A DNA stretch of 64,000 nucleotides from Methylobacterium sp. J-068 (GCF_022829445.1 NZ_JAKSXY010000047.1:62001-126000), one strand, 5' to 3'; counted from the first letter of the stretch, positions 17,893-27,714 are shown. Translations and numbers: made by a program. The notes: a model not told the origin generated them from the sequence alone.

Positions 17893-19170
17893 CTACTCGG
17901 CCGGCTCGGGCAGCGGACTCACGTCGCGGTCGAGGCGCTGGTCGGTCAGCGCGAGTTGCCCTTCCCACTTCGCCACCGCCACCGTCGCCACGCTGTTGCC
18001 GAGCACGTTGGTGGCGGAGCGGCCCATGTCGAGGAACTGGTCGATGCCGATGATGAGAAGCAGGCCGGCCTCGGGGATCTGGAAGGTGGTCAGGGTCGCG
18101 GAGATCACCACCAGAGAGGCGCGCGGCACGCCGGCCATGCCCTTCGAGGTCACCATCAGCAGGAGCAGCATGGTCAATTGCTGCCCGAGGGTGAGCGGGA
18201 TGTTGTAGGCCTGCGCGATGAACATCACCGCGAAGGTGCAATACATCATCGAGCCGTCGAGGTTGAACGAGTAGCCCATCGGCAGCACGAACGAGGTGAT
18301 CTTGTTCGGCACACCGAAGCGCTCGAGGTTGGTCAAGGTCTTCGGGTAGGCCGCCTCGCTCGACGCGGTGGAGAAGGCCAGCAGGAACGGCTCCTTGATC
18401 AGGTCGAGGAGGCGCCGCATCGCCGCGCCGACCAGGAGGAAGCCCACGGCGGCGAGCAGGCACCAGAGCAGGGCCAGGCTGAAGTAGAATTCCAGCATGA
18501 ACTTGCCGTAGGTCACCAGCACGCCGATGCCCTGCGTGGTGATCGTGGCCGCGATGGCGGCGAACACTGCGATCGGCGCGAAGCCCATGACGTAGCCGGT
18601 GATCTTCAGCATCACGTCGGCCAGGCCTTCGATGCCCTGCGCGAGCAGCTTGCCCTTCTCGCCCAGGGCCGCCAGCGCCACGCCGAAGAAGATCGAGAAC
18701 ACCACGATCTGCAGGATCTCGTTGTTGGCCATCGCCTCGACGGGGCTCTTCGGCACGAGGTGCGTGACGAACTCCTTCAGAGAAAGCGAGGCGGCCTTCA
18801 GGTTGGTGGTGGCGCCGGCATCGGGGAGCGGCAGGTTGAGGTTGTCGCCGGGCCGCAGGATGTTGACCATGACGAGGCCGAGGAGCAGCGAGCAGAGCGA
18901 GGCCCCCACGAACCAGAGCATCGCCTTTCCGCCGACCCGGCCCACCGAGGCCGTGTCGCCCATATGGGCGATGCCGACCACCAGGGTCGAGAACACCAGC
19001 GGCGCGATGATCATCTTGATCAGGCGCAAGAAAACATCGCTGATCAGCGCAATGTAGCCGGAAATCTCCTTGGATGTCTGAGGATCCGGCCAAGTGATGT
19101 TACATAGGTAGCCCACGGCGATACCAAGCAACATGCCGATGAAGATGTACGTGGTGAGCCTGGACTGCAT
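17893..19170 (-). CDS. dctA: C4-dicarboxylate/acidic amino acid:cation symporter (DAACS family)
   Basis: Secondary transporter of dicarboxylates (succinate, fumarate, malate) or glutamate/aspartate across the inner membrane. 425 residues with the family signatures LIKMIIAPLVFSTLVVGIAHMGD, the serine-rich re-entrant loop STASSEAAYPKTL, and the substrate-site stretches YSFNLDGSMMYCTFAVMFIAQAYN (read as two pieces) and FLDMGRSATNVLGNSVAT. DctA and GltP cannot be separated with certainty by eye; the NVLGNS and DMGRSATNV pattern favours DctA. Coupling to a GltI-like binding protein downstream hints at acidic amino acids. Confidence 0.88.
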   Translation of the reverse strand: MQSRLTTYIFIGMLLGIAVGYLCNITWPDPQTSKEISGYIALISDVFLRLIKMIIAPLVFSTLVVGIAHMGDTASVGRVGGKAMLWFVGASLCSLLLGLVMVNILRPGDNLNLPLPDAGATTNLKAASLSLKEFVTHLVPKSPVEAMANNEILQIVVFSIFFGVALAALGEKGKLLAQGIEGLADVMLKITGYVMGFAPIAVFAAIAATITTQGIGVLVTYGKFMLEFYFSLALLWCLLAAVGFLLVGAAMRRLLDLIKEPFLLAFSTASSEAAYPKTLTNLERFGVPNKITSFVLPMGYSFNLDGSMMYCTFAVMFIAQAYNIPLTLGQQLTMLLLLMVTSKGMAGVPRASLVVISATLTTFQIPEAGLLLIIGIDQFLDMGRSATNVLGNSVATVAVAKWEGQLALTDQRLDRDVSPLPEPAE

Positions 19171-19476
19171 CGCTTAACCCCACCGCCACCGCCAGACGAA
19201 GCGTCCTCGACCACTCCAAGCCTCGGGCTCGCCCTGAAAGAGCCTGCACGTGGCGTGCCAAGTATTATGGGGCGCACCAAGCGTTCTGGCCCGGATGAAC
19301 CGACAAGGATTAATCTCCGGAGCCGTTCGTGGCTCTCACGCGACACGAGGCTAGCCACTTTCCGGCCACAATCAAGTCTGGGATCGACGGCCGTGCCAGT
19401 CGACGATGGGAAGCGCCCGAGCGCGGCCTCGTGAGTCGTCGCCGCGCCGCAACCCGCCGGGCGTTCGCCCGCTTCC
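19171..19476. other. spacer upstream of dctA
   Basis: About 306 bases between the dctA start and the eda stop, both leftward. It should contain the dctA promoter. I see no gene, repeat or clear hairpin with a T-run. Confidence 0.4.
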
Positions 19477-20094
19477 TCACCCGGCGCGCAGGCGGCTCGC
19501 CGCCTCGGCCGCGCGGCGGATCAGGCCGGCATCCGGTGCACCGGGGGGAACGACCCAGCTCCCACCGACGCAAAGCACGGGCGCGAGGGCGAGCCAGTCC
19601 GGAGCCGTGGCCTCGGAGATGCCGCCTGTCGGGCAGAAGCGGACCTGCCCGAAGGGACCCGCGAGGGCCTTCAGGGCCTTGATGCCGCCGGCCGCCTCAG
19701 CGGGAAAGAATTTGAACCGGTCGAGGCCGTGGTCGAGGCCGCGCATGATGTCGGCCGCGTTGGCGACCCCCGGCAGATAGGGCACGCCGCGCGCCAACGC
19801 CGCCTTGGTCAGCGGGTCGGTGAGGCCTGGGCTGACGATAAAGCGGGCGCCGGCCTCCAGAGCGGCGTCGAGATCGCGCGGGTTCAGGACCGTGCCGGCG
19901 CCCACCACGGCGCTCTCCACCCGCGCCATCGCACGGATGACGTCGAGGGCGGCCGGCGTGCGCAGGGTGACCTCGAGAGCCGTGAGGCCACCCGCCACCA
20001 GGGCGGCAGCAATGGTCTCGGCCTGGGCGACGTCCTCCACCACCAGGACGGGGATGACGGGGACAGAGCGCATCAGGGTGTCGATATTCGTCAT
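19477..20094 (-). CDS. eda: 2-dehydro-3-deoxy-phosphogluconate (KDPG) aldolase
   Basis: Splits KDPG to pyruvate and glyceraldehyde-3-phosphate, the last Entner-Doudoroff step. ATG at 20094 gives 205 residues, the usual length. The (beta/alpha)8 barrel shows [12 protein letters not shown] with the catalytic Glu, [22 protein letters not shown], and the Schiff-base lysine in [12 protein letters not shown], then CPTGGIS. It follows edd by 32 bases and is certainly in the same operon. Confidence 0.96.
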   Translation of the reverse strand: MTNIDTLMRSVPVIPVLVVEDVAQAETIAAALVAGGLTALEVTLRTPAALDVIRAMARVESAVVGAGTVLNPRDLDAALEAGARFIVSPGLTDPLTKAALARGVPYLPGVANAADIMRGLDHGLDRFKFFPAEAAGGIKALKALAGPFGQVRFCPTGGISEATAPDWLALAPVLCVGGSWVVPPGAPDAGLIRRAAEAASRLRAG

Positions 20095-20126
20095 GGGCAG
20101 CGTCCTTCGCAGCGAGGTATGAGTTT

Positions 20127-21950
20127 CTAGAGGCCGGCGGCGGCCAGCATGGCGGATGCGCCCTGCTCCGCCCCGTCCGCTCCGTGGCGCATGAAGGCGA
20201 AGAGTTCGCGACCGGTGCCGAAGGCCGGTGCAGGCGGCGTCGCCTCCACCCGGCTCGCCCACTCGGCGGGGTCCACATGGGCCTCCAGGGTGCCATCCTC
20301 GGCGCTGAGGCGGACGAGGTCGCCATCGCGCAGCCGCGCCAGAGGGCCGCCGCCGAGAGCCTCCGGGCTCAGGTGGATGGCGGCCGGGACCTTGCCGGAG
20401 GCGCCCGACATGCGCCCGTCGGTGACGAGGGCGACGCGAAACCCGCGATCCTGCAGCACGCCCAGCTGCGGCGTCAGCTTGTGCAGTTCCGGCATCCCGT
20501 TGGCGCGCGGCCCCTGGAAGCGCACCACGACGACCACGTCGCGCTCGAGTTCGCCGGCCTTGAAGGCCGCCATGACGTCGTCCTGGTCGTCGAAGACGCG
20601 GGCGGGGGCCTCGATCGTGTAGCGCGAAGGGTCTACGGCGCTGGTCTTGAAGGTGGCGCGGCCGAGATTGCCCTGAACCAGCCGCATGCCGCCATCCGGC
20701 TGGAACGCGCTCGCGGGTCCGCGCAGGATGCTCTCGTCGTGCGAGCGCTCCGGCGCGTCCTCGAAGACCAGCGTGTCGTCGATCAGCTTCGGGTCGCGCG
20801 CATGGTCCCGCAACCGCGTGCCCGCCACGGTGAGGATGTCGTCGTGCAGCAGACCGGCGTCGATCAGGCTCGCGATGACGAAGCTCATGCCGCCCGCCGC
20901 GTGGAAGTGGTTCACGTCGCCCGAACCGTTCGGGTAGACCTTGGCGACCTGGGGCACCACCGCCGAGAGCCGGTCGAAATCCGTCCAGTCGAGCACGATA
21001 CCGGCTGCGCGCGCGATCGCCGGCAGGTGAATGGCGTGGTTGGTCGAGCCGCCCGTGGCCAGCAGCCCGACCACGGCGTTCACGATCGCCTTCTCGTCGA
21101 CGCAGTGCCCGAGGGGGCGATAATCGTTGCCGTTGGCGCCGATCTCGGCGAGCCGGTGAACGGCGGCGCGCGTCACGGCCTGGCGCAGCTTCGTGCCCGG
21201 ATTGATGAACGAGGCGCCGGGCATGTGCAGGCCCATCACGTCCATCATCATCTGGTTGGAATTGGCGGTGCCGTAGAAGGTGCAGGTGCCGGCCCCGTGA
21301 TAGGAGGCGGACTCGCTCTCCAGCAATTCGTCGCGCCCGACCTTGCCCTCGGCGTAGAGCTGGCGGATACGCTGCTTCTCCTTGTTGGCCAACCCCGAGG
21401 GCATCGGGCCGGCCGGCACCAGGATCATCGGCAGGTGCCCGAAGCGCAAAGCCCCGATGAGCAGGCCCGGCACGATCTTGTCGCAGATGCCGAGGAGGGC
21501 CGCGCCGTCGAACATGCCGTGGCTGAGCGCCACCGCCGTGGAGAGCGCGATGGTGTCGCGCGAGAACAGCGACAGCTCCATGCCGCGTTGGCCTTGCGTG
21601 ACCCCGTCGCACATCGCAGGCACACCGCCCGCGACCTGCGCGGTCGCGCCGACCTCGCGGGCGAACAGCTTCATCTGCTCCGGGTAGCGGCCGTAGGGCT
21701 GATGCGCCGAGAGCATGTCGTTGTAGGCGGTGACGATGGCCATGTTCATCGCCCGGCCGGACTTGATCGCCGCCTTGTCCTCGCCCGAGGCCGCGAAGCC
21801 GTGGGCGAGGTTGCCGCAATTCAGCATCGGCCGGTGGACGCCCGAGTCCCGCTCCCGGGCGATCAGGTCGAGATAGGCCTTCCGCGATGGCGCCGAGCGT
21901 TCGACGACGCGGGCCGTGACGGCGGCGATCTCGGGGTGAAGCGCGCTCAT
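20127..21950 (-). CDS. edd: 6-phosphogluconate dehydratase
   Basis: Dehydrates 6-phosphogluconate to KDPG using a [4Fe-4S] cluster; IlvD/Edd family. ATG at 21950 has GAGGAG 8 bases upstream and gives 607 residues; the frame upstream to 22067 is not conserved. Cysteine regions [23 protein letters not shown] and [16 protein letters not shown] mark the cluster site; [10 protein letters not shown] and the C-terminal [15 protein letters not shown] are family hallmarks. With eda it completes the lower Entner-Doudoroff route. Confidence 0.97.
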   Translation of the reverse strand: MSALHPEIAAVTARVVERSAPSRKAYLDLIARERDSGVHRPMLNCGNLAHGFAASGEDKAAIKSGRAMNMAIVTAYNDMLSAHQPYGRYPEQMKLFAREVGATAQVAGGVPAMCDGVTQGQRGMELSLFSRDTIALSTAVALSHGMFDGAALLGICDKIVPGLLIGALRFGHLPMILVPAGPMPSGLANKEKQRIRQLYAEGKVGRDELLESESASYHGAGTCTFYGTANSNQMMMDVMGLHMPGASFINPGTKLRQAVTRAAVHRLAEIGANGNDYRPLGHCVDEKAIVNAVVGLLATGGSTNHAIHLPAIARAAGIVLDWTDFDRLSAVVPQVAKVYPNGSGDVNHFHAAGGMSFVIASLIDAGLLHDDILTVAGTRLRDHARDPKLIDDTLVFEDAPERSHDESILRGPASAFQPDGGMRLVQGNLGRATFKTSAVDPSRYTIEAPARVFDDQDDVMAAFKAGELERDVVVVVRFQGPRANGMPELHKLTPQLGVLQDRGFRVALVTDGRMSGASGKVPAAIHLSPEALGGGPLARLRDGDLVRLSAEDGTLEAHVDPAEWASRVEATPPAPAFGTGRELFAFMRHGADGAEQGASAMLAAAGL

Positions 21951-22150
21951 GGCCAGTCTCTCCTCGAATTCCGGCGAAGCCCGGGGCACCATGCGACAGG
22001 TGCGGGGATGGGTGCCAGCGTCATCTTCGCGCGAAGGCATGACACGCGTTCGCACGCGTCGGGCCATCTCGGTCCGGCAATGCGCCGCGTCAATGGTGCG
22101 CCGGTGTATTCCCGGGCCCGGACCGCTTCAGGTTGCGGGCCGACCCGACC

Positions 22151-23629
22151 TCAGTGGCCGCCGACCGGCAGGGCGGCGCCCGGCCGGTGATGCGTGCCGA
22201 GGCGCTCCACCATGGTGGCGGTGGCGACGTTCATGCCGGCGATCTCCACCGCGATACCGTGGTGGCGAAATTTCAGCACCACGCGGTCGAGAGCGTTGAC
22301 CCCGGTGATGTCCCAGAAATGGGCGGCGCTCAGGTCGATGACGATGCCGGTGAGGTTCGCCTCGCGGAAATCGAAGGCGGCGTGGAAGGCTTCCGCCGTG
22401 GCGAAGAAGATCTGCCCCGTCACCCCGTAGGTCCGCACCGTGCCGGTCCGCCCGGAGGCGACCGCGAAGAAGCGTGTCACCTTGTGGGCGAAGAACAGGC
22501 CGCTCAGCACCACGCCGAACAGCACGCCCCTGGCGAGGTCGTGCGTCGCCACCACCACCGCCACCGTGCCCAGCATGACGATGCTGGAGCTCTTCGGGTT
22601 GGTCAGCAGGGTGCGCACCGAGTTCCACTGGAAGGTGTTGATCGAGACCATGATCATCACCGCGACCAGGGCCGCCATGGGGATGCGCGCCACGTAGGGG
22701 CCGAGCACCACGATGAGGAACAGGAGGAACGCTCCGGCCCAGAGCGTCGAGAGCCGGCCGCGCCCGCCCGACGAGACGTTGATCACCGATTGCCCGATCA
22801 TGGCGCAGCCGGCCATGCCACCGAAGAGGCCCGCGCCGATATTGGCGAGCCCCTGGCCCACGCATTCGCGGTTCTTGTTCGAGCCCGTATCGGTCATCTC
22901 GTCGAGGATCGCGGCCGTCATCAGGCTCTCGAGCAAGCCCACCATGGTCAGCGTCAGGGCATAGGGCAGGACGATCCGCAGGGTCTCCAGGGTGAAGGGC
23001 ACCTGCGGCAGCGCGAACCGGGGGAGTTCCGTCGGCAGGGCGCCCATGTCGCCGACCTTGTGAATCGGCAGGCCGAGCGCCATCGAGACGGCGGTAAGCA
23101 GCACGATGGTGACCAGCGGCGAGGGCACCGCCTTCGTCAGGTAGGGCAGTCCGTAGATCAGCCCGAGGCCGATCGCCGTCATGAGGTAGACGGTCGTCCC
23201 CTGCCCGATCAGTTCCGGCATCTGCGCCAGGAAGATGAGGATCGCCAGCGCGTTGACGAACCCCGTCACCACCGAGCGCGAGACGAAGCGCATGAGGTTG
23301 CCGAGGCGGAGCAGGCCGGCCCCGATCTGGAGCAGGCCGGTCAGGATGGTTGCGGCGAACAGATGGCCGAGGCCGTGTTCCTTCACCAGGGTCACCATGA
23401 CCAAGGCCATGGCGCCGGTGGCGGCCGAGATCATCGCCGGACGCCCGCCCGCGAAGGCCGTGATGCAGGCGATGCAGAACGAGGCGTAGAGCCCGACCTT
23501 GGGGTCGACGCCGGCGATGAGCGAGAAGGCGATCGCCTCCGGAATCAGCGCCAGGGCCACCACGGTGCCGGCGAGGATTTCGCGCGTGACGTTGGGAGCC
23601 CACTCGCTCCGGAAATTCGTGAAAGACAT
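22151..23629 (-). CDS. SulP-family anion permease with STAS domain
   Basis: 492-residue inner-membrane transporter of the SulP (SLC26) family; substrates in bacteria include sulfate, bicarbonate and dicarboxylates. The start [35 protein letters not shown] is the family signature, followed by ten or more hydrophobic segments, [26 protein letters not shown] and a C-terminal STAS-like domain (residues about 395-490: [23 protein letters not shown]). The [12 protein letters not shown] motif is frequent in the bicarbonate-type branch (BicA-like), so bicarbonate is a fair guess. It is divergent from the diguanylate cyclase gene. Confidence 0.9.
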   Translation of the reverse strand: MSFTNFRSEWAPNVTREILAGTVVALALIPEAIAFSLIAGVDPKVGLYASFCIACITAFAGGRPAMISAATGAMALVMVTLVKEHGLGHLFAATILTGLLQIGAGLLRLGNLMRFVSRSVVTGFVNALAILIFLAQMPELIGQGTTVYLMTAIGLGLIYGLPYLTKAVPSPLVTIVLLTAVSMALGLPIHKVGDMGALPTELPRFALPQVPFTLETLRIVLPYALTLTMVGLLESLMTAAILDEMTDTGSNKNRECVGQGLANIGAGLFGGMAGCAMIGQSVINVSSGGRGRLSTLWAGAFLLFLIVVLGPYVARIPMAALVAVMIMVSINTFQWNSVRTLLTNPKSSSIVMLGTVAVVVATHDLARGVLFGVVLSGLFFAHKVTRFFAVASGRTGTVRTYGVTGQIFFATAEAFHAAFDFREANLTGIVIDLSAAHFWDITGVNALDRVVLKFRHHGIAVEIAGMNVATATMVERLGTHHRPGAALPVGGH

Positions 23630-23961
23630 GAAATGATCCGATCGTCCCCCCGCGCTTAGGCGCCGGCAAGGACTTATGAAAGATGCGTACCGGGACGCGC
23701 GGCATGGCCGCGAGCGTCGTCGGGGAAATGAAACGGCGGCGGGAGAGCGGCGGCTACGGCGGCGTGGGCCGCGCGTACAATCTGGCTCGATCCTTCAGCA
23801 TGGCGCTCGTCTTAGCAGGATCGGACTGCGACGCAACGTACGGTTCCGCCACGCGGCGCAACCCCCGCCCGGATGAGCTGAAAGGGATCAGGATGCGCGC
23901 CTGTTTACCACTCCGCAACGATGTAACACGCACGGTGCCGTGATCCCTGCGAACGAACGCG
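23630..23961. other. divergent promoter region (SulP / diguanylate cyclase)
   Basis: 332 bases between two divergent starts, with no supported gene. It must carry promoters for both. No operator-like palindrome stands out. Confidence 0.4.
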
Positions 23962-25368
23962 ATGCCAGATCCGAATCCCAGCCTGATCGAAGCGGCCCGG
24001 TGCAGGCCGTGGTTTCGTCTGGCACTGCCCGGCACGCTGGAAGCTCGGTTCACGGAGACGACCCGCACGTCCTCGGGGGCCTATCTCCAATCCTGGCTGC
24101 TGGTTTTCCTCGTCTTCAATGTGCTGTCGCTGAAACTGGACTTCGACGTGTTCGGTCCGGAGCGCTTCGCGGTTCCCGCGCTCCTGACGCTCGGCGTCTT
24201 CGTGCCCGTCGGGCTCATCGCGATCATCGCCCTGCACGGAACCCCGACCGCGACCCGGCAGGCCACGGTCGTGACGGTGACGGCACTGGTGGACATGATC
24301 GTGGTCCTGAACAGTGCGGAGATCGCGCCGCCGATCCATGCCGACACCTACCGGATCCTGGCCGTGATCGTGCCGCTGGTCGTCGGCATGATCGCCCCGC
24401 TCTCGTTCCGCCACTGCCTCGTCTTCTGCGGCAGCGCCTTCGTGCTCTATGTCGGCTACGTGATCGGTTTCGTTCTTCCGCAGAACGAGCCGACGGGGCT
24501 GCCGCTCCTGATCGCCAGCCTCGTCCTCGTGCCCTTGAAGCTGGCTTATTCCCGCGAGTGGACCTCGAAGGAGACCTTCCTGCTCACCCTGGAGAAGGCG
24601 CGCCGGGACGCGGATCTCGCCGACGCGAATGCCCGCCTGACCATCCTGTCGGAGACCGATCCGCTCACGGGGCTCGCCAATCGGCGCGCGGCGACGGCTG
24701 CGTTACAGGCGGGCTGGGCGCGCGCCCGCGATGCGGGCGGCTGGGCCGCCGTGGCGCTGATCGACATCGACAACTTCAAGCGCCTGAACGACAGCGCGGG
24801 CCACCTCGAGGGCGACCGCTGCCTCCAGTGCGTCGCGGACGCGTTGAAGATCGTCGCGGAGGCGAGCGGCGCCCACGTGGCCCGCTATGGTGGGGAAGAA
24901 TTCATCGTCCATATGCCCGGCGCCGAACCGGACACGGCACGGGCCATCGGCGAGCGCCTGCGCGCGGCGGTGGCGGACATGGCCTACCCGCATCCCGACC
25001 TGCCCATCAGGGACTTGCCTATCGGGGACTTGCCTATCGGGGACTTGCCAGCCGGGGTTCTGCCAGCCGGGAATGCGCCTCGTCGAGGCCGGCCCGATGA
25101 GGGCTCGCCCGCAGGCGCCTACGTGACCGTCAGCGTCGGTGTCGCCGCCGCGCATGGCGGCGTCGGCGCCCTCGGGATCGGCGCGAGCGACCTCCTCAAA
25201 TCCGCCGACGACGCGCTCTATCGCGCCAAGCGGGGCGGCCGGAACCGCGTCGAGGCGCTCAGTCTGACCCCTGATCCCGCCAATTCGGACCAGCGGCCGC
25301 CCATCAAGCGGGCGGGTGGTGCGTCACCTCGCGATATTCCCGCGGCGTCATCCCGTAGCGGTCCTTGA
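23962..25368 (+). CDS. membrane diguanylate cyclase (GGDEF) with an internal pentapeptide-repeat insertion
   Basis: Predicted to make cyclic di-GMP from two GTP. The N-terminal half (about residues 40-200) has five to six membrane segments (for example WLLVFLVFNVLSL, LLTLGVFVPVGLIAIIAL, VIVPLVVGMIAPLSF) and no recognised sensor. A short coiled linker leads to the GGDEF domain: SETDPLTGLANRRA, ALIDIDNFKRLND and the active-site GGEEF at residues 310-314. The inhibitory RxxD site is not seen (EASG stands there). Between AVADMAYP and YVTVSVGVAA lies an insertion of about 35 residues containing five 15-base units (24997-25071) coding DLPIG-like pentapeptides. The last 65 bases overlap the convergent AraC gene. 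Confidence 0.9.
   Translation: MPDPNPSLIEAARCRPWFRLALPGTLEARFTETTRTSSGAYLQSWLLVFLVFNVLSLKLDFDVFGPERFAVPALLTLGVFVPVGLIAIIALHGTPTATRQATVVTVTALVDMIVVLNSAEIAPPIHADTYRILAVIVPLVVGMIAPLSFRHCLVFCGSAFVLYVGYVIGFVLPQNEPTGLPLLIASLVLVPLKLAYSREWTSKETFLLTLEKARRDADLADANARLTILSETDPLTGLANRRAATAALQAGWARARDAGGWAAVALIDIDNFKRLNDSAGHLEGDRCLQCVADALKIVAEASGAHVARYGGEEFIVHMPGAEPDTARAIGERLRAAVADMAYPHPDLPIRDLPIGDLPIGDLPAGVLPAGNAPRRGRPDEGSPAGAYVTVSVGVAAAHGGVGALGIGASDLLKSADDALYRAKRGGRNRVEALSLTPDPANSDQRPPIKRAGGASPRDIPAASSRSGP
24997..25071 (+). repeat. five tandem 15-bp units inside the GGDEF domain
   Basis: Units start at 24997, 25012, 25027, 25042 and 25057. The second and third are identical (GACTTGCCTATCGGG); the others differ by two to six bases. 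Being a multiple of three, the array keeps the frame and codes DLPIR, DLPIG, DLPIG, DLPAG, VLPAG. Confidence 0.9.
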
Positions 25369-26263
25369 AACGCCGGGAGAAATGGGCCGGACTCGCGAAG
25401 CCGCAGCCATAGGCCAATGTCTCGATCGTGAGGTGCCGACTTCCCGGATCGGCGAGGCGCCGGGCCGACGTCTCCAGGCGGCGCTGCCAGATCCAGGCGT
25501 CGATGTTGCGCCCGCGCTCCCGGAACAGTTCCTGCAGCCGGCGAAGGGAGACGCCGGCCGCCGCCGCGACCTGCTGCGGATCGAGGCTGGCATCGCCGAG
25601 ACGTGCCTCGACATGGGCCTTGGCCCGCTGGACCACGACGGTCCCGTTCAGTGGGCCAGGCACCTCTTGCGCGAGACGCTCGGCGATGCCGGCCACGAGG
25701 AGATCCACGCCGATCGAGGCCACGCGGGCGGCCGTGTCGGGGGCGAGGCGATCCCGTAGGCGCATGAGTTCCTGGAAGTAGGTCGTGAACATCGCGGTGG
25801 CCGGCTTGGCCGCCTCGAACGTCAGGGCCGTGTAGAGCCGGCTCGACCCCAGCAGCCCTTCCAGTCGCTCGGCCGGCAGTTCGATGACGAAGGATTGGTC
25901 GCGCTGGCTCGACACGTGGACATTGGGCCTGCCCCCGAGCACGACGACGTCCCCGGCGCGCTGGATCGCCTCACGACCGTCCTGAACGGTGATCGATTGT
26001 CCGGCGAGCTGGATCAGGGCGAAAAGCACATCGGGTTCGTCGCGCCGCCGGAGGGTCTCGGGCGTCACGCAGGTCCGCAGGGAGGCTTCCGCAATCCGGG
26101 TGACGCGCAGGCCCCCGACGTCGGAGGCCTCGATCAGACCGTCGAACGGCCCTTCTCCGATGTAACGCTGATCGACGGGACCGATTCGGTCGTCGAGAAA
26201 TTCCCTCCACTTTGGGAAACGGACCGGCTCATCGAGACCGGCCGTCGAAAAGAGCGTCTGCAC
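25304..26263 (-). CDS. AraC-family transcriptional regulator
   Basis: 319 residues with a GTG start at 26263, chosen because GGAG stands 10 bases upstream and the length fits the family; the frame opens at 26365 but the extra residues are unlike the family. The N-terminal half resembles the cupin-like AraC_binding_2 domain (FSTAGLDEPVRFPKWREFL, DVLFALIQLAGQSITVQDG). The C-terminal half is a double helix-turn-helix: SLDPQQVAAAAGVSLRRLQELF and TIETLAYGCGFASPAHFSRRFKDRYGMTPREYR. Regulators of this type often sense aromatic or amine substrates; the target here is unknown. Converges on and overlaps the diguanylate cyclase gene by 65 bases. Confidence 0.9.
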   Translation of the reverse strand: MQTLFSTAGLDEPVRFPKWREFLDDRIGPVDQRYIGEGPFDGLIEASDVGGLRVTRIAEASLRTCVTPETLRRRDEPDVLFALIQLAGQSITVQDGREAIQRAGDVVVLGGRPNVHVSSQRDQSFVIELPAERLEGLLGSSRLYTALTFEAAKPATAMFTTYFQELMRLRDRLAPDTAARVASIGVDLLVAGIAERLAQEVPGPLNGTVVVQRAKAHVEARLGDASLDPQQVAAAAGVSLRRLQELFRERGRNIDAWIWQRRLETSARRLADPGSRHLTIETLAYGCGFASPAHFSRRFKDRYGMTPREYREVTHHPPA

Positions 26264-26620
26264 CCGGATCCTACTCCAATCCTTCCCAGCGGTTGCGCCG
26301 ACACCGCCTCTTTCGAAACTGCCTGGATGAATGCATCCGTGGGCTCCTTGGCAGACGCGTCCCATTTGGCGCAGTGAATCGTCCTGTCGACTGCGACTAC
26401 GCGCCGAGCCGGTTCAGCCGCGTCCTAAGGCAAGCATTCGCGCACGCACAGTCAAGTGTCATGGATTGAGTCGCAATAAGTACGGTGTATCGTTCGCCGA
26501 GTCATCGCTTGAAGCTGCATTCGCAACTTGAAGTTATGTTAGCCGGCGCTGTCATCAACCCCATGGTCGCTCGCACAACGATGTGTCGATCGATCGAACC
26601 CCTTAATATCAACGAGAACG
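26264..26620. other. AT-richer spacer between AraC and XRE-like genes
   Basis: 357 bases between divergent genes, noticeably richer in A/T than the surroundings, especially 26440-26620. Expected to hold promoters for both. No gene, and no long repeat seen. Confidence 0.4.
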
Positions 26621-27139
26621 ATGATCGAGTCAGCACTGACTGAAATGGTCGAGAATTATATTGCCGAACCAGAGTCCGATTTCAATCGATCCGTTCGCCG
26701 GCGAGCGGATTACTGGCGACCGGACACAAGGCAAGCCGAGCAGGACCGGACGCCCCCCGCTGCCCCCCTCTGGTCGCGGCGCGTGGTCCAGGGGAGGCTC
26801 GCCGACGGCGAGGCTGATCTCGTATCGTTGCAGAGGACCATCCAGGGCTTCCACTTGCGTGCGGCCCGCGCCCTGCTCGACTGGCCGATGCCGATCCTGG
26901 CCGAGTGCAGCGCCCTGTCGCTCTCCACGGTCAAGCGCCTCGAGGACGATCGGGACAGCCACGGGACGCGTTCGCGGCGAAAGGCCATCACGGCCCTCAG
27001 CCGGGCAGGCATCCGGTTCCTGGTTCTGGCCGATGGCAGCATCGCGGTGGCCAAGCGGACGCCTTGCGACCTGTCCGGCAACTTGCCCGACGACGCGTCG
27101 TCCGACACCGGGGCGCTTCCCGCTATCGCGGGCGAATGA
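26621..27139 (+). CDS. XRE-like helix-turn-helix DNA-binding protein
   Basis: 172 residues. A compact helix-turn-helix core spans residues about 77-146: HLRAARALLDWPMPILAECSALSLSTVKRLEDD, then RRKAITALSRAGIRFLVLADGSIAVAKR. This layout (ARALLxW, LAExSxLSxxTVKRLE, then a helix and an AGIxFL strand) is that of a small XRE-type regulator family frequent in Methylobacterium genomes and their plasmids and prophages. The 75-residue N-terminal part and 25-residue tail are unlike anything I recognise. It stands alone, upstream of a doubtful small frame and tRNA-Leu. Target unknown. Confidence 0.7.
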   Translation: MIESALTEMVENYIAEPESDFNRSVRRRADYWRPDTRQAEQDRTPPAAPLWSRRVVQGRLADGEADLVSLQRTIQGFHLRAARALLDWPMPILAECSALSLSTVKRLEDDRDSHGTRSRRKAITALSRAGIRFLVLADGSIAVAKRTPCDLSGNLPDDASSDTGALPAIAGE

Positions 27140-27325
27140 GACCCCGACACGACGCACCACAGATCGTGGCACCATCGCAGCCAACCCGCCCCCCAGGGCG
27201 CCTTTCCGACGAGACATGTTCCTCCGGTGAAGCGCGCCTTAGGGCAACCATCGGCCACGTCAAGAATGTCGCGAACGGCTACGCTTTGCTATCGCCCGTG
27301 CCAGGTTGGAAACGGACAGGTGAAC

Positions 27326-27559
27326 ATGGCGGGCGAGGCAACGGCTCTGGCAACGAATACGAAGGCGGCGCGGCTCCGGCGCCTGTGGCGCACGCGCGAC
27401 ACCAGCATCCGATCGAGCGGCATCGCCCAGGGGCGGCCGCCCCTCGCCGCAGCGCCGGAATCCGGCCCCCTGCCCGCTCAAGGACTGACGGCCCGTGAGT
27501 TGATCAGCATGGCCCGCGCAGCGCGGCGCGGCGCGCGCGCAGGCTCGAAACCTGAGTGA
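27326..27559 (+). CDS. small hypothetical protein (77 residues)
   Basis: A short frame beginning at an ATG at 27326, preceded by GGACAGG at a suitable distance. The product is basic and Ala/Arg-rich (AGEATALATNTKAARLRRLWRTRD ending GLTARELISMARAARRGARAG). The phrase GLTARELISMARAARRG could be a short helix. No relative recognised. It could equally be chance in GC-rich DNA. Confidence 0.35.
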   Translation: MAGEATALATNTKAARLRRLWRTRDTSIRSSGIAQGRPPLAAAPESGPLPAQGLTARELISMARAARRGARAGSKPE

Positions 27560-27590
27560 CGGCACAGGCGCGGTGACCAAACGATCGGGA

Positions 27591-27677
27591 TGGTGCGGAC
27601 GGCGGGACTCGAACCCGCACAGCCTTACAGCCGCAAGATTTTAAGTCTCGTGCGTCTACCGGTTTCGCCACGTCCGC
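27591..27677 (-). tRNA. tRNA-Leu (anticodon TAA)
   Basis: On the minus strand a full type II cloverleaf: acceptor GCGGACG/CGTCCGC, D-arm GCGAAACCGGTAGACGC, anticodon stem CGAGA/TCTTG around the loop CTTAAAA (anticodon TAA), a long variable arm as in leucine tRNAs, the T-loop GGTTCGAGTCC and an encoded CCA at 27591-27593. It reads UUA codons, which are rare in this high-GC genome. Confidence 0.97.
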
Positions 27678-27714
27678 ATGCCGGCATCAGCGGTAGCGGG
27701 GCGGGCTCGGGAGA

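Noticed and set aside
20184..22190. 668-codon rightward frame opposite edd
   Set aside because: Antisense to a fully convincing dehydratase gene; composition typical of a shadow frame.
24997..25071. Possible CRISPR or regulatory repeat array
   Set aside because: Units are directly adjacent, 15 bases, in frame and inside a coding domain; no spacers.
27591..27677. Integrated element at tRNA-Leu bounded by a repeated tRNA end
   Set aside because: No second copy of the tRNA 3' end and no integrase gene is found within the window.
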